From Pithys albifrons albifrons (Eukaryota; Chordata; Aves; Passeriformes; Thamnophilidae), in contig NC_092463.1 in the NCBI RefSeq assembly GCF_047495875.1, positions 34,723,724 to 34,787,723 on the forward strand: 64,000 nucleotides of DNA. Reading direction: 5' to 3'. The notes under the pieces were generated by a model that saw only the letters and a program-made list of their open reading frames with translations, had not been told where the DNA came from and made no database searches. Positions within the stretch are counted from its first letter, which is position 1. Every line of letters starts with the position of its first letter. Position numbers and translations under genes: made by a program. Shown piece by piece: positions 1 through 10,930 of the stretch.

Positions 1-300
1 TGCCAACTGCCCAACACAGAGTTAGATTATCCCCCCACCAAGGGAAAAGGAGGGAGGGGAAAAAAACCTGAAGAGGAGAAAAACCCAAAACCCGAAACAG
101 CAAGCTTCTTATGTTAATACAAAAGAGAGACAATTAAAAACAGAAAAGATATAACATATATATATACACACAAATCTGGAAAAGAACAGCAGCTACTACT
201 GAGTTGCCCACCCAACAGATTCCAACCACACAGACCACAAAAATACCCCAACAGACTCCCCCTGAAGGACACTTGGCAAGAGAGGAGAAAGCCTAGGAAA
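1..300. other. Unclassified A/purine-rich sequence at window edge
   Basis: This stretch is rich in A and in purine runs, for example around 40-70, with a short TA/CA tract near 156-172. It abuts the CR1 3' end that follows, so it could be the body of a divergent repeat truncated by the window edge. A 76-codon minus-strand open frame (114-344) has no recognisable motif. I cannot assign a repeat family or a gene. Confidence 0.3.
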
Positions 301-307
301 AGAAAAT

Positions 308-364
308 GGGCTGGACTGCGATGATCCTTGTGGGTCCCTTCCAACTCAGCATATTCTGTGATTT
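308..364 (+). mobile_element. CR1 LINE 3'-end fragment
   Basis: The sequence has the typical CR1 terminus: a 'ggctggactgcgatgatcc' block, then 'gggtcccttccaactc', then the short tail 'attctgtgatttt'. CR1 non-LTR retrotransposons end in an ATTCTGTG/ATTCTATG-type octamer rather than poly(A). Only the last ~60 bp are recognisable, which fits the strong 5' truncation usual for CR1. It is non-coding and inactive. Orientation is plus. Confidence 0.8.
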
Positions 365-1212
365 TAACAGGATATTTACAGTGTCGTTGACTTCTGGATT
401 AATCTTACAAGAAGCAATGACCTGTCTAGAACATGAATGCTGTTTATCTTGAGAACTTCTTTTTTTCATTTTTTTCCCAGATATCAGCACCTTTAAAAAG
501 TGACAAAGTAATCAGAAGAGTAGGTTGTGGGGTTTTATAATGTGTAAAATTAGGAACTTCAAAATGTGTTCCTACTTTGTGTTTATCTCCAGGTTTTCTA
601 ACTAAGAAGGATTCTTCTTACTCTCATAACACTTCTGATGGTTAGACAGGGCTGTTTTACAATCCAAGTTTGCTATGCTGGAGTAAAAATTTGAAAAGAT
701 TGGGAAATTTTGTGGTCCATCATTTGTGTGGTATTTTAAGTAGTGAACTTTTTCCCAGAAAGGATTTTGAAATCTGAATCTGAGTGAATGTCTAGAGTGT
801 TTATGATTCTGTCAGAATTGGAAGGCTGAGAACCATACATTTGCACTTGTCGAATAGCCAACTTAACCAATGGCAAATGAATAGACTGAAAGGCTAAAGG
901 CAGTGGTTCACTGAACTCCATAGGAGACTGCATGAGACATGTTTCCAGTGTTACTGTGCTGTTCAGCTGGCCTTTTCTTCTTTTTTGCCCTCTTTTAGCA
1001 ATAGGGAGTGTTTTCCATTCATGTACAGTCACTGACTGGAGAAGCCCTACACACTTCATTCATTATGACATAGAAATGGAAAACAATAGCACAACTTCCT
1101 TACCTGTTGCACATGTCAGGTCTAAGTTGCATGTGTGGAGAGGTGGGGCATTTTTTGTGGTAATGAAAATATTTTGTTCCATTAGTTGATGTTGAAAATA
1201 GACACTCCTCAT
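365..1212. other. Intronic sequence upstream of the RAD51B exon, no feature seen
   Basis: AT-rich unique sequence. The short open frames here (736-1059 minus, 932-1189 plus) overlap each other on opposite strands and have no motif or splice context. I see no exon, RNA gene or repeat. Confidence 0.5.
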
Positions 1213-1264
1213 AAAATACTGTGTATTTTAAAAATACGGTGCATTTTAAAATATTATGTATTTT
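1213..1264. repeat. Three tandem copies of a 17-bp imperfect palindrome
   Basis: Three 17-bp units lie at 1213-1229, 1231-1247 and 1248-1264, with a single A between the first two. Each starts AAAATA, ends ATTTT and has a variable core (ctgtgt, cggtgc, ttatgt). Each unit is an imperfect inverted repeat, AAAATA pairing with TATTTT or CATTTT. This is visible directly. Function is unknown: it may be a small satellite seed, an AT-rich protein-binding cluster or chance slippage. Confidence 0.7.
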
Positions 1265-2404
1265 AATATGATAACATCAAAATACCATGTAGCAATATTC
1301 CCACTGTTGCGTGTTTTACTGAAGACAATAAAGACAGGACTGGCTTTGAACGTCTTATGAGGAAGCTGTTCTTGGCTGGTAATGATGTCCAGTATCTGTC
1401 AAAAGGAACCACAACAGAGGCAATTCTTCCTTGCCTACTTAGCCTGAAGACTTGGCATTTCTCCTGTACTAAACAAGTTAGATCTGATCTATACCCTAAT
1501 GGCAGAGCTACAATGTAAAGTTGAGGAAGTGCTATTGCTCGTTCAGTGCAAGGCACTGTCTAGTAAGTCTCCTTGGACTTGCAGCCCCAGTGTGTTTCCA
1601 ACTGCTGTTTAGCAGTGAGAGGTGGTTTCTTTCAAGTGTGGCACCTATCAGACCAAAGGGGGATATTCTAACCTTCTTTTTGGTGGTTTGTTAGATATGG
1701 CATCATTATCATCAAAGCTAGCATTACATTCTGTGCACACATGTATGAAGCACTGTGTAAGACTGAGCGGATGCTGTCCATGCACAAATGTGATTGCTCA
1801 TCAGAAAGTCACACAGCTATTTCACACCACATCTCTTGACTGCCTGTGTTTTCTCTCCATATCACACACAAGTTTAACTGTTCACTCAAACATTTATTTG
1901 CAACTCTCTGAATACATCACAGCATTTCAAAGGATAACAGAACAGAATGTGAGCATGTCTTTCAGTTTACTGAAGGAGACTTTGGGGAAAAATTAATATA
2001 GCCTTTAGATGTGCCACTGAGTCATGTGATACTAACATTCAAGTCTTCAGCTTGAATGCCTATAGGACTGATGAGTGCTGAAAATGTAGGGTCTTGTTTA
2101 AATGGCACTTTTCATTGCCAAAGTGTGCGTGACCAAAGTTTAACTCATGGAAAAATAAAACTTGGCACTGTCCAGTAAGGGCATGTGGTTGAAATTTTGA
2201 AGATAGATGTATGTATTCAGAACAGTTTGCTAAATCTTAGTGCCTTTACTTTTTTATCATAACTGGAGCAAAGGACCAGCCTCTTTTCTCTTGCTAGTGA
2301 CTCACAGCTTGTTTGAGCTAGTGAGAGTTTGGAGTAACCTGCATACCCTCGGACGGAGGTTCAAACTGTATTCTGGTAGCTGCACAAAGTAATAGGAATA
2401 TATA

Positions 2405-2412
<8 letters not shown>
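1265..2412. other. Intronic sequence, no feature seen
   Basis: Unique AT-rich sequence. A 124-codon plus-strand open frame (1622-1996) is Cys/Ser/His-rich with no family motif. It has no Kozak-like start and no conserved splice context, and I treat it as a chance ORF. Confidence 0.5.

Positions 2413-2435
<23 letters not shown>
2413..2435. repeat. (TA)n microsatellite
   Basis: An uninterrupted TA dinucleotide run of 23 bp, preceded by a short TG-rich stretch ('cgtgtgtg'). It is a simple repeat, likely length-polymorphic. Confidence 0.95.
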
Positions 2436-5408
2436 GATAATAGGAGTGACTATACCTCATGGAAGAATTTTGCAGTAAAGCGAGGCTGCAGAAGTGTGAC
2501 AGGGAATGTGATGCCAAATTTAGTGCTTAGCTAACAGCCTTTTGCCTTATAGGAGAACTGAATCTCCATGTTAGTTCTGCAGGCTTGCAGAAATGAAGAA
2601 TAATTTTCAGTTAATTCCAAAATAAGCATTCTGTACATGTATATGGCTTCATCTCAGAGTAAGTATACTTATTCAATATGGTATTCAAACACATATTTAA
2701 GCAAATGTTTAACTATCAGTGAAGTCATGGAACTAGGAATATGCTTAATTCTCATCCTCCAAGCAAGTCAGAGAGGAACATTTACTTGGGTAGGACTCTG
2801 CATTTTTAAGCTGATTTTTATACAGTATAGCAGGGAATCTAGGGTATTATATTGAATTGTTACTGAAAGATACATCAGAAATGGAAATCTAAGTTCAGAG
2901 ACATAGTTTGAGAGTGGAAGAAGGTTGTCAGTCCTACAGCTAAAAATGCTATGGAGTTCCTGGTTAAAGAGGAGGCCAAAAATCTGAAAGATTAAAAAAA
3001 AAGAAAAAAGCTGTTGCATTATTCTTGTTCATTTTTCTTTTGATTTTTTGAAGCATTTAAAGTTAGTTTCCTTTGAAAGAAAACAATATGAAATATGGTG
3101 TGCTTAGGTATTTTTTTTCTATTAAAAATGTTCCTGGTAATGTTACTTTAAAACGTGGTGCATAAATAATAAAAAACATGATGACACAGTGCAGAGATTA
3201 TCTTGGCACAAGTCAGGGGTGACTGAATCACTTACAGAGCTTGACGCTTGTGAATAATGTGATCATTACAAAAGTGTGCCAATGAAAACTTCATACCTCA
3301 CTCGTATGTTTGTGTATAAGTTTGTTAGTATGTTCTGTTTCAGCACATTTTCTAGTACTGGATACCAGGGATAACTCAGGCTATGGCTTTTGTGACATGG
3401 TGAAAACAAAGTGAAAATAGTTTCAAGAAGGAAAGGTCTCACATCCTGTTCCTTATCCCTACGGACTCTTGGCTGCCTCCTCCTTTTCTTTGCCTTGAAC
3501 CAATTTTGATGCTGATCCTGTCACAAGGATGAACTAGCTCACTAAAATGGAAGATAAGTATGCCAGCAAGAATAAAGGAAAATGTGACTTTTTTTCTTCT
3601 TTGTTATTTACTTGACTCATCTTGTCTTGTAATCTGATGAACAGGACAGCCATCTGTAGCTGCAAGGAGTTGTGTGTACCAGGCCCTTTGCTATCTGCTT
3701 TTGGGTGCTTAGAGGTATATGCAGCAACTCTGAGGGAAACAGCAGAGTGGTGTAATGTGTTTCTTGTGTGTTTGCTGTTGGCAGTATTGCAAGGTGTACT
3801 CTAAGAACCACAGCTGAGGTGTATGACCAAACAAGTCTGTTATGTACCACATCTGTGTTCTCTGCAGTGGTCATTAATGCCCCGTTCCAGAAGGTGCACC
3901 CTGGGGTTAAGCTGGGTAGGGTGATCATAGCCAGCTGAAGTTTGCCCAAAGCTTGTAGTCAACAGCAGAAGAGAATGAGGGGCATCACTATGATATTTTA
4001 AAGGTTTGGAATTCCTGTTGAATAGATCAAGATTTGACTTACATACTGCTCAGTTTAGTCCGCTTGATACAGTCCATAAAGCTCTCAGACACCATCATGC
4101 TGTTTGCAAGCATGGATGTGGCTGAGCTGATGTGAGGGGTGTAGAGTCATAGTCTTGGTAAAGGTTGCACACTCCATAATATTGATGGCAGCTCATGTCA
4201 TGCTGACTGAAGAAAACACAATACTGCACACCACCATCAGTCTGATTACTTTCTGATCTCACACTGCTTATGTGGGATCTTGAAGTGGAATGTGAAACTG
4301 GGGAGTGTGTCATATCATATTGCTGAGAGTGTTAGAAAGCAAGAGGAAGCCATGATTGGAGGGAGGAGGAGCAGTGGAAAGAAGAGCAGAGGAATTCCTC
4401 TTCCTTTTAACAATGGTAAGATATTAATTTATTCCAGTAGCATGATAAAACCACATCCAGAGTAGCATGTAGGATTCCTTTCTCCCTCTCTCCTGTGTTA
4501 AATACAACTGAAGACAGGCTATTCATTTCAAAGAGAGTTTGTTTGGAATGGGGTCTGTTCTCAGTGCAAATAGAAGGATCTTTTTTTCCTTTTTTTTTAA
4601 TAAAAGGTAATTTCTGAAGTTTCTGTCAGTCAGCAAAATGGATGCCAACTGTTATTGTGGAAAGCTGATTAGAGATCCAGAGCATTATGAGATAATTGTA
4701 GTTGTACCTATGCTCTTCTCTCCGTGTTGTTTGCAGTGTTTGCCTTCATGCTTTCTGTTACTAGAAAACAGTACATGTTCAAGGGCACAAGGAACTGTTT
4801 ATCTCTTGCAAGCACAACCATTGCTCATGCTGTCAGAGGAGAGCACTGTGTGGGTACTACAGTCTGTTTATCAGACTCTTGTGATCCTGAAAAACACTCA
4901 AAAATCCTCTTGTGTAGAGATAGCTCTGTGACGTTAAGTACTTTTGGGCTTCAGGTCAATGCTGGTGGATCCCTACGGCACCTTTCTCCATGGCATTGTG
5001 TTTCAGCCAAAGGAAGGAAGAATGTAAGTTTTGTGGAAATCACTAGGAATATAGAATTCCTAATTGCCTATGAAGAAAATGGTGGGTTTTTGTAAGGAAC
5101 ATCAAATTGTTCGTGGAAGATGAATAAAAGATGAATGAAGCTCCTCAGAACAGTACTTTCATTTTAGGTGGCTATATGTATCAACATGCTGTTGTTTAGT
5201 ATTTCATCATTTTAACAATATCTCTTTTCCTTCACTTCTTGCAATTATCTCTTTCAGTTTCTGCAGATAATTCAAAATGTTCTGAATATTGAATTTGCTG
5301 AAGATCACCTGGATGCTATGCCTGGAGGATTCCAGTCCTGGGCTTCTCTCTGCCTTCTAGTGGCTATAAAAATTCATTTCCCTTCCCCCTCTCCTTGTCT
5401 GTTTGCAG
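2436..5408 (+). other. Intron leading into the RAD51B exon
   Basis: Unique AT-rich sequence with short T runs (for example near 4580-4600). Open frames at 3617-3949, 4638-4931 and 4724-5095 show no recognisable domain. The last 35 bases (5374-5408) form a strong polypyrimidine tract ending in 'gtttgcag', the 3' splice site of the exon. I searched this side for the preceding RAD51B exon and did not see it, so the intron extends beyond the window start. Confidence 0.6.
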
Positions 5409-5505
5409 GTTATCTTGACAAATCAGATTACCACATCGCTGAGCAATGGCCCTGCAATCCAGGCAGACCTGGTGTCTCCAGCTGATGATTTGTCCCTGTC
5501 TGAAG
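5409..5505 (+). CDS. RAD51B: RAD51B internal exon (partial gene)
   Basis: A 97-nt exon of the RAD51 paralog RAD51B, which pairs with RAD51C in the BCDX2 complex and supports RAD51 loading in homologous-recombination repair in the nucleus. It encodes 32 codons plus one base. The peptide starts VILTNQITTSLSNG and ends ADLVSPADDLSLSEG, matching my memory of the vertebrate RAD51B C-terminal core. The TNQI stretch aligns with the ITNQV strand of RAD51, just before DNA-binding loop L2, and ADLVSPADDLSLSEG is RAD51B-specific. The acceptor has a C/T-rich tract ending in 'ttgcag'; the donor is 'ag|gtaaga'. The exon starts in phase 0 and ends in phase 1, leaving a single G of a likely Gly codon. Walker A and B motifs lie in upstream exons outside the window. 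I see no disruption, so the gene looks functional here. Confidence 0.93.
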
Positions 5506-8111
5506 GTAAGAGATCCCTTCTATCAGAACCGAAACTCTACACTGACACAACTCCACACTGTAATTTACAGTCTTCTGTTGATATACAGGGGACTGAGAGA
5601 GTACAGTTAGCACATCTAACCTGAGACAGTCTGGAAACAAAATAGTTTTTCAGTTCCTCTGAAAATCCATTTATAAATAAAAAGCAAGTATGTAGGCTAA
5701 CTGAAAGGATCTGATGCCTTCTGTAGGCTTTTGTGTGAATGTAATATGAGGGGCTTTGTGATGCCATATACTACTTTACATCTTCATATTTCTTTTTTCT
5801 ACACAGAATTAGAGACAAGCAACCTTTTTTTTGTAATAATGAAGACTTAGTAGGCTAAGAAAAAAAGATAACTCCAAATAAGATTTGCAAAGTAATATAA
5901 AAATTTCAGCTTTCCCCACTTGCAAAGAGTAGTCAGAGTACCCTCAGTCAGGGACAGTCAGATGCAAATAACTTTGTTATTTAGAATTCAGTTCATGCAT
6001 AGACCCTAATGTATGATGTAAAGAAATACTCATCTTTCCTGCAAAGGCATAATAATTGCATGTGGACTTTCTACTTTGTGTAGTGTATATTTCTCCTCTT
6101 TCTCTCCTTGCTGCACTTCCTGATGGTTCTGGTTGATCACAAGACCTCTCAAGCTTGTCTGATTTAACAGAAGTACAGCTTGGTGGAAAAAACAACTACA
6201 AAAAGAGGATAAAACTGCTATTATTTTTGCAACTCATGTCAGTGGACAAGAGCAAGAGGTTGAAGATAGATTAAACACAATGTCAGAGAGTAGCAAGTAA
6301 CTTCAGTGCAATGCTGTAACACCGATTGATGTGTTTACTTCATAATTTTGTCAATAGGAGCTTGGCAAAGCGTGGCCTGTTAAATCATTTGGGAATTGTA
6401 CTTGTGGCTTTTGTTGACTCTGCCTATTGTTAAACTATATCTGAAGTTCATTGCTTGAATATTGCTCCCTCCCTCTGTCAGCAAGTTGAAATTTGGTAAC
6501 TAGATTTGGAAGTGGAAAGCTTAATTTTTCACCTTTATGATTTCTTGGCACTAATTTGTTGTGCATTGTCTCACTAATGCTCTTGACCACAGTATTTGTC
6601 CTTTAGAATTGCTGCATTTGAGCTTCCTGTGAAAAGAAAGGCATAGTTGACTCTGAAGTGGAAGTAATAATAAAATATGTTCTCAGTAAAACATATTTTT
6701 GTCCTGTGGTTAAAGTATTTGAAGATACTTTGGAAAAAAAAAAACATGGAATAGTTGTAATCCTTCTAAATTTCCCAGCACATGTGAAAGATTCTCAGTG
6801 CTGTGTATGAGTCATAGTTCAATAGTATTCTGAAATCAGGAGTATGCAAGAGATGGTATAATGATTTTTGTAGCAGTTACAGGTTATTACCGAAGCTATC
6901 ATGTTGTGTCTAAACTACCAGCATTATTTCTCACCTTTCAAGTGTGTTGGTACTGTTTGTGAGTTGTATTCTTTTGTTGTTCTCATTCCTTGTTTTTAAT
7001 CAAGGATCTGAAGTGGTAAAATGCCAGCATCACACTTTGAAAATGGAAACCTTTGTTTTGCCACAGGTCAAGAACAGTACGGTCAGCAGCAGTGCAGGCT
7101 CCTTTGGTAATTCACGTTTTATCCAGATACGTAGGGCTGATGCAGGTGTGGACAGTGTGTTTTAGTGGATTTTTCTGACATTGAGATGTTGACCTGTCCT
7201 GAGAAAGTGTCTCCTTTTGATATATTTCATGTTAACTATTGAACAGCCTGAAAGTAGCAATACTGTAATCTTCTGATAATGTTTTTTACTTTCAGAATCC
7301 TGAATTAATTAGTCTTTTAGGGTTAGTATGGTATTTATAATACTACTCTTATACATCTGTAGAATTTGCAGGAAAGAATAGGTGAGTAGCCCAAGTGCTC
7401 AAAGAGAATACATTGGAGAGTCAGGGATAAGAGGCCAGATTTGTGACTGGGTTCTTAGCTAATTGTTCCTTGTCACTCATCACTAGCTAAAGCTGAATTT
7501 GAACCAGTGACCTAGCTGTGAAAGGACCCATAACACATTATTAGTCCTGTAAGCAACTCAGACCTCTTGGTTTGTGTATCTCTAATATGTTCTTTTAATC
7601 TTATCTAAAATCAGAGTCCCATCACTGTAAATGATTTGCTAAAAGGGTAATGTTTCTTAGATAGAGGCAGAAGTGAAAATTTCAAACTGAATATATTGTT
7701 AGAAAAAACGAGAATGTTGCAGTGTCTTTTGGTTTTGCTTCTGATTGTGCTTGAGAAGAGAACTGCTTGGATTATGTGTTAGATTAGGCAAGAAACCAAG
7801 GAAGCTGTTCATCTGATGTGTGACAGAAAGTTAATTTGATGAACAAGCTGAAAGGACAATGTCAAGCTGTTTCAAGCTCAGGCTCAGAGGTTGTCTTCTG
7901 TAAAATTGTAATCTAGAGCATGAAAACTTATGTACTGAAAATATGTTAGGCTTTTATGAGAACATTAATGGCTTTATAAAGGCAGTGCTGGCTGTAAAAT
8001 CCCACTACTTATGTAGCAATGCAAGAATTTATAAACTGTTGGCTTTTCTTATAGGAAATGGTTATGTCCAGCTAAATTCCTAGATCTGTGCATACTTCTG
8101 CTTCAAGACAG
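5506..8111 (+). other. Start of large downstream RAD51B intron
   Basis: The donor 'gtaaga' begins the intron. The sequence is AT-rich and unique, with a short A run at about 6734-6745. No exon with RAD51B-like coding is seen. A short acceptor-to-donor-like interval around 7066-7105 was considered and rejected as an exon. Confidence 0.55.
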
Positions 8112-8160
8112 ACCAAAAAAAAAAAAAACCAAAAACCAAAAAACAAAAAAAAAAAACAAC
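8112..8160. repeat. A-rich low-complexity tract
   Basis: About 49 bp of almost pure A broken by CC and C. It may be a decayed poly(A)-like tail or simple low complexity. No retroposon body is recognisable on its 5' side. Confidence 0.85.
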
Positions 8161-8870
8161 TTAGTTTGCTACCCATTGAAGTGATGAGCAAAAGTTGCTC
8201 TGCTCATGGTCTGAGACCTTGCATTCATTTGGCCAGATTATAGTCTGAAGGAATTTAAACTAATAGTGTTTTTTCCCGAGCTCTAAAATTCTCAGACATG
8301 TAAGGCTGTCACTTCTTCCCTGGGAAGCAAACTCAGTTTTTACTTGTAACTGCAGCATTCTGACATAGCCATCTCTCAAACCTTGTCATCAGAGGAGATA
8401 GACTGAAAGATGATTGTGAACACTGCTGTTTCCCTGTCATCCTTGCTCTGTGGAATAGCTTCTGTCCAGTCAGTTTCCAGTTTGAGAAGCCTTGAAGTTG
8501 TTTTAGATTGCAGGGGTCATCAGGCAAGCCCAAGAGTATCACATGAACTAATGCTTTATTATTTAACATAAAAAGTAGCTCTTAGCCAATTAAATAATTT
8601 CTTTAGTGATTAAAAATAGATTTAAGTAGTATTAGGCTCTGTGAACAGTCAAAATGGAATGTAAATGTACACAGCAAAATATCTTGCATGACTGTTAACT
8701 TGTTTAAAAACATCCATTATCTGTGGCTGTGACCGTACTATTTTTGTTACTTTTGCATAGTTCAGATTACTAAATTTTGCCTACTGTAAAAAGTCTTTCA
8801 AAATTAATTCTAAGCCTTTGTGTTAGCTGGATGGGGAAATTTGTGTGTTTCATTTGTGAGCTGCGAAGAG
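8161..8870. other. Intronic sequence, no feature seen
   Basis: Unique AT-rich DNA. The minus-strand open frame at 8333-8569 has no motif and is taken as chance. Confidence 0.5.
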
Positions 8871-8930
8871 ATAGGACGATCTGATCTACTTGATGTCCCT
8901 TCCAGTCTGCCAGTGCCTATCCTATTAATA
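8871..8930 (+). mobile_element. Possible degraded CR1 3' end
   Basis: The run 'gatctacttgatgtccct' followed by 'tccagtctgccagtgcctat' resembles the CR1 3' terminal block, where a 'ggactagatgatct' motif precedes 'ggtcccttccaacct'. The tail octamer is not preserved, so this is a weak call. A profile search with avian CR1 consensus sequences would settle it. Confidence 0.4.
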
Positions 8931-9484
8931 TATCTGCCAGCTGCAAACTGTAACTTCCTCTCACAGACTTCAAAGCCAAAATCCATCTTTCTTGGAAAAA
9001 GCTCAGGGGAGTGTTGATATGAACAAGAACAGTATCTCCCTTCCAGCATGCACAAAGTGTCAAGCAGAAAAAAAGAATGCTGTCTTGGGCCTCTTCAGTA
9101 TCAGCTTGTACTTTCAAATATTTGTTTGAAAAAGTCAGAATTCTTTTGTGTTGAAAATCGTCTGTAAACTTGTACTAGCTCTGGGGAAGCCAGCGTTCAG
9201 TCTTCTGCCATTTGTGCTCATCAAGCCGTTTGTCATAGCATTGTATATTTTTAGTGCACAGTGTGAGCAATGAGTTTAGTCTGACCTTTTCAACTTTGTT
9301 GCTCTGATCTTGAATTCTTTTAAGCTGTTGAGCAGAAGGAGGTTTTCATGTTGTGGAGACTGGAGAAAACTAAGCTACCATAATATCTCCCACCCACAGG
9401 ATTTTCCTACTTTAGTTTAGGAGCAGAAGATTTGGAGCTGGAATCTTTGGCTTCTCTTCCCTCCTTTGCTCTTTATCTCATGTC

Positions 9485-9556
9485 AGATTGTGGTTAACTT
9501 CTTTTATTCTTCAAGCCTCAGTTTACCATTTTTAAATGTTTGGGGGTATAATTTTA
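9485..9556 (-). mobile_element. Possible ancient MIR/CORE-SINE relic
   Basis: On the plus strand 'aagcctcagtttaccatt' is followed by 'tgggggtataat'. This resembles the reverse complement of the MIR 3' region, in which 'cctcagtttacccatctg' is followed by 'taaaatgggg'. The upstream 'gtggttaacttc' fits the adjacent MIR block. The copy is diverged and short, so the call is by eye only. Confidence 0.4.
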
Positions 9557-10581
9557 TTTTGCAACATTTTTTTTGCTTTCTTAACATTTCAAGATATTTC
9601 TACAGTGGAAATAATGAGTTCACCTTCTCTTCACCTCAGAGTAAGAGCACTTCTGTAGTTTATTACTTCTCTCTCTTCAAATCCCCCTTCTTCAGTCCTG
9701 GTGCCAAATGGAGTGAAAACACTGAAGGAATTATCAAGTGAACTGAGGAGGCCCCAGAGATCAGAGGCTGTTGGTTGGTTTTGCTTTGTTTATTTATTGA
9801 TTTATATGCAGACTTAATGCTTAGGGTTGGACCTGCAGGTGACTTAATTAAAATGAAAAAGAATATTCTGTGAGAACATAAACATACCTGTTTTGCAGGA
9901 ACTGTGAGCTTACAGATCAAGCAGCTGTTAAACAAGTTTCTAAAACACTTCCTCCTTGTAGTTTTAAAGCTAATGCAAAATATTGCATGTCCTAGTGAAG
10001 TGCTTCAGCATGATGTGAATTTAAATGCATTGGAAAGTATCATAACACTTTGGCATTTTTTAGGACTATAGTATTTTAACTGAATGCTCTATAAACTGAT
10101 TGCAGGCTGGTTTACACAATTTTACTTGAAAGAGAAGATAGTTTGTCTTGGATCATTGAAGCGGTTAATTATATTATATTTTTGAATAGGACAATTAATA
10201 AATTAATATCCTATCATTTTAATATGAATCCACTCTGACTTTCCGAGACCCAGTGATTTGGGAATAGCTATTAAAACCCTTTTATTTTGTTACCACTATA
10301 TAATCTGTATGGAGGTTACTAGGCATGTTGAAATTCGAGAACCATGTGACATGGTATAAGGAAGGTCTTTTGACTGTGACCCCTTACGTGGATCCTGTGA
10401 AGCTTAATGAATCTGAAGTATGCAAAAAGGCAATGAGTACAAATAACACTAATGGTATTGCCAAATTATTTGGAAGATGGATTCCAACAATTAGGCCATG
10501 TCTATGCATACTGAAGAATAATTTTCCCAGCTGAGACTAGCATCCAGATGTGAACCCTAAAGACTAAAGCACATGCCTGAA
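9557..10581. other. Intronic sequence, no feature seen
   Basis: AT-rich unique sequence, including a very AT-rich segment near 10160-10220. Nothing resembles an exon, an RNA gene or a recognised repeat. Confidence 0.5.
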
Positions 10582-10930
10582 AAGGTAAAGAGAGGACCTT
10601 ATAAATGTCTACCAGTATCTGAAGGGAGGCCGTCAAGAGAATGGACCTAGGCTCTTCTTGGTGGTGCCAAGCAATAGGACAAGAGGCAACAGGCAAAAAT
10701 CAATGCATGGGAAGTTTCACCTGAATATGAGGAATAACCTCTGCTGTGCAGATGACTGTGCACTGGAATGGATTGCCCAGAGAGGTTGTGGAGCCTCTCT
10801 CCTTGGAGATTCAAGAACTGTCTGGATGCTATCCTGTGCAATGTGCTCTAGGATGACCCTGCTTGAACAGGGAGATTGGACCAGGTGACCCATTGTGGTC
10901 CCTTCTAGTCTTACCCATTCTGTGCTTCTC
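10582..10930 (+). mobile_element. CR1 LINE 3' fragment (~350 bp)
   Basis: A long CR1 3' segment with its characteristic blocks in order: 'agaggacctt' with 'ctaccagtatctgaaggg'; 'caagcaataggacaagagg'; 'aagtttcacctgaatatgag'; 'ggattgcccagagaggttgt'; 'ctccttggagattcaagaac'; 'accctgcttgaacaggg'; and 'ggtcccttctagtct', ending near 'cattctgtgcttctc'. It covers the end of the reverse-transcriptase ORF and the 3' UTR. The reading frame is broken and the element is 5' truncated, so it is inactive. Confidence 0.93.

Noticed and set aside
7066..7105. Short acceptor-to-donor interval resembling a micro-exon ('gccacag' ... 'ggtaattc')
   Set aside because: The sequence does not resemble any RAD51B segment, and in the phase left by the upstream exon it reaches a stop almost immediately.
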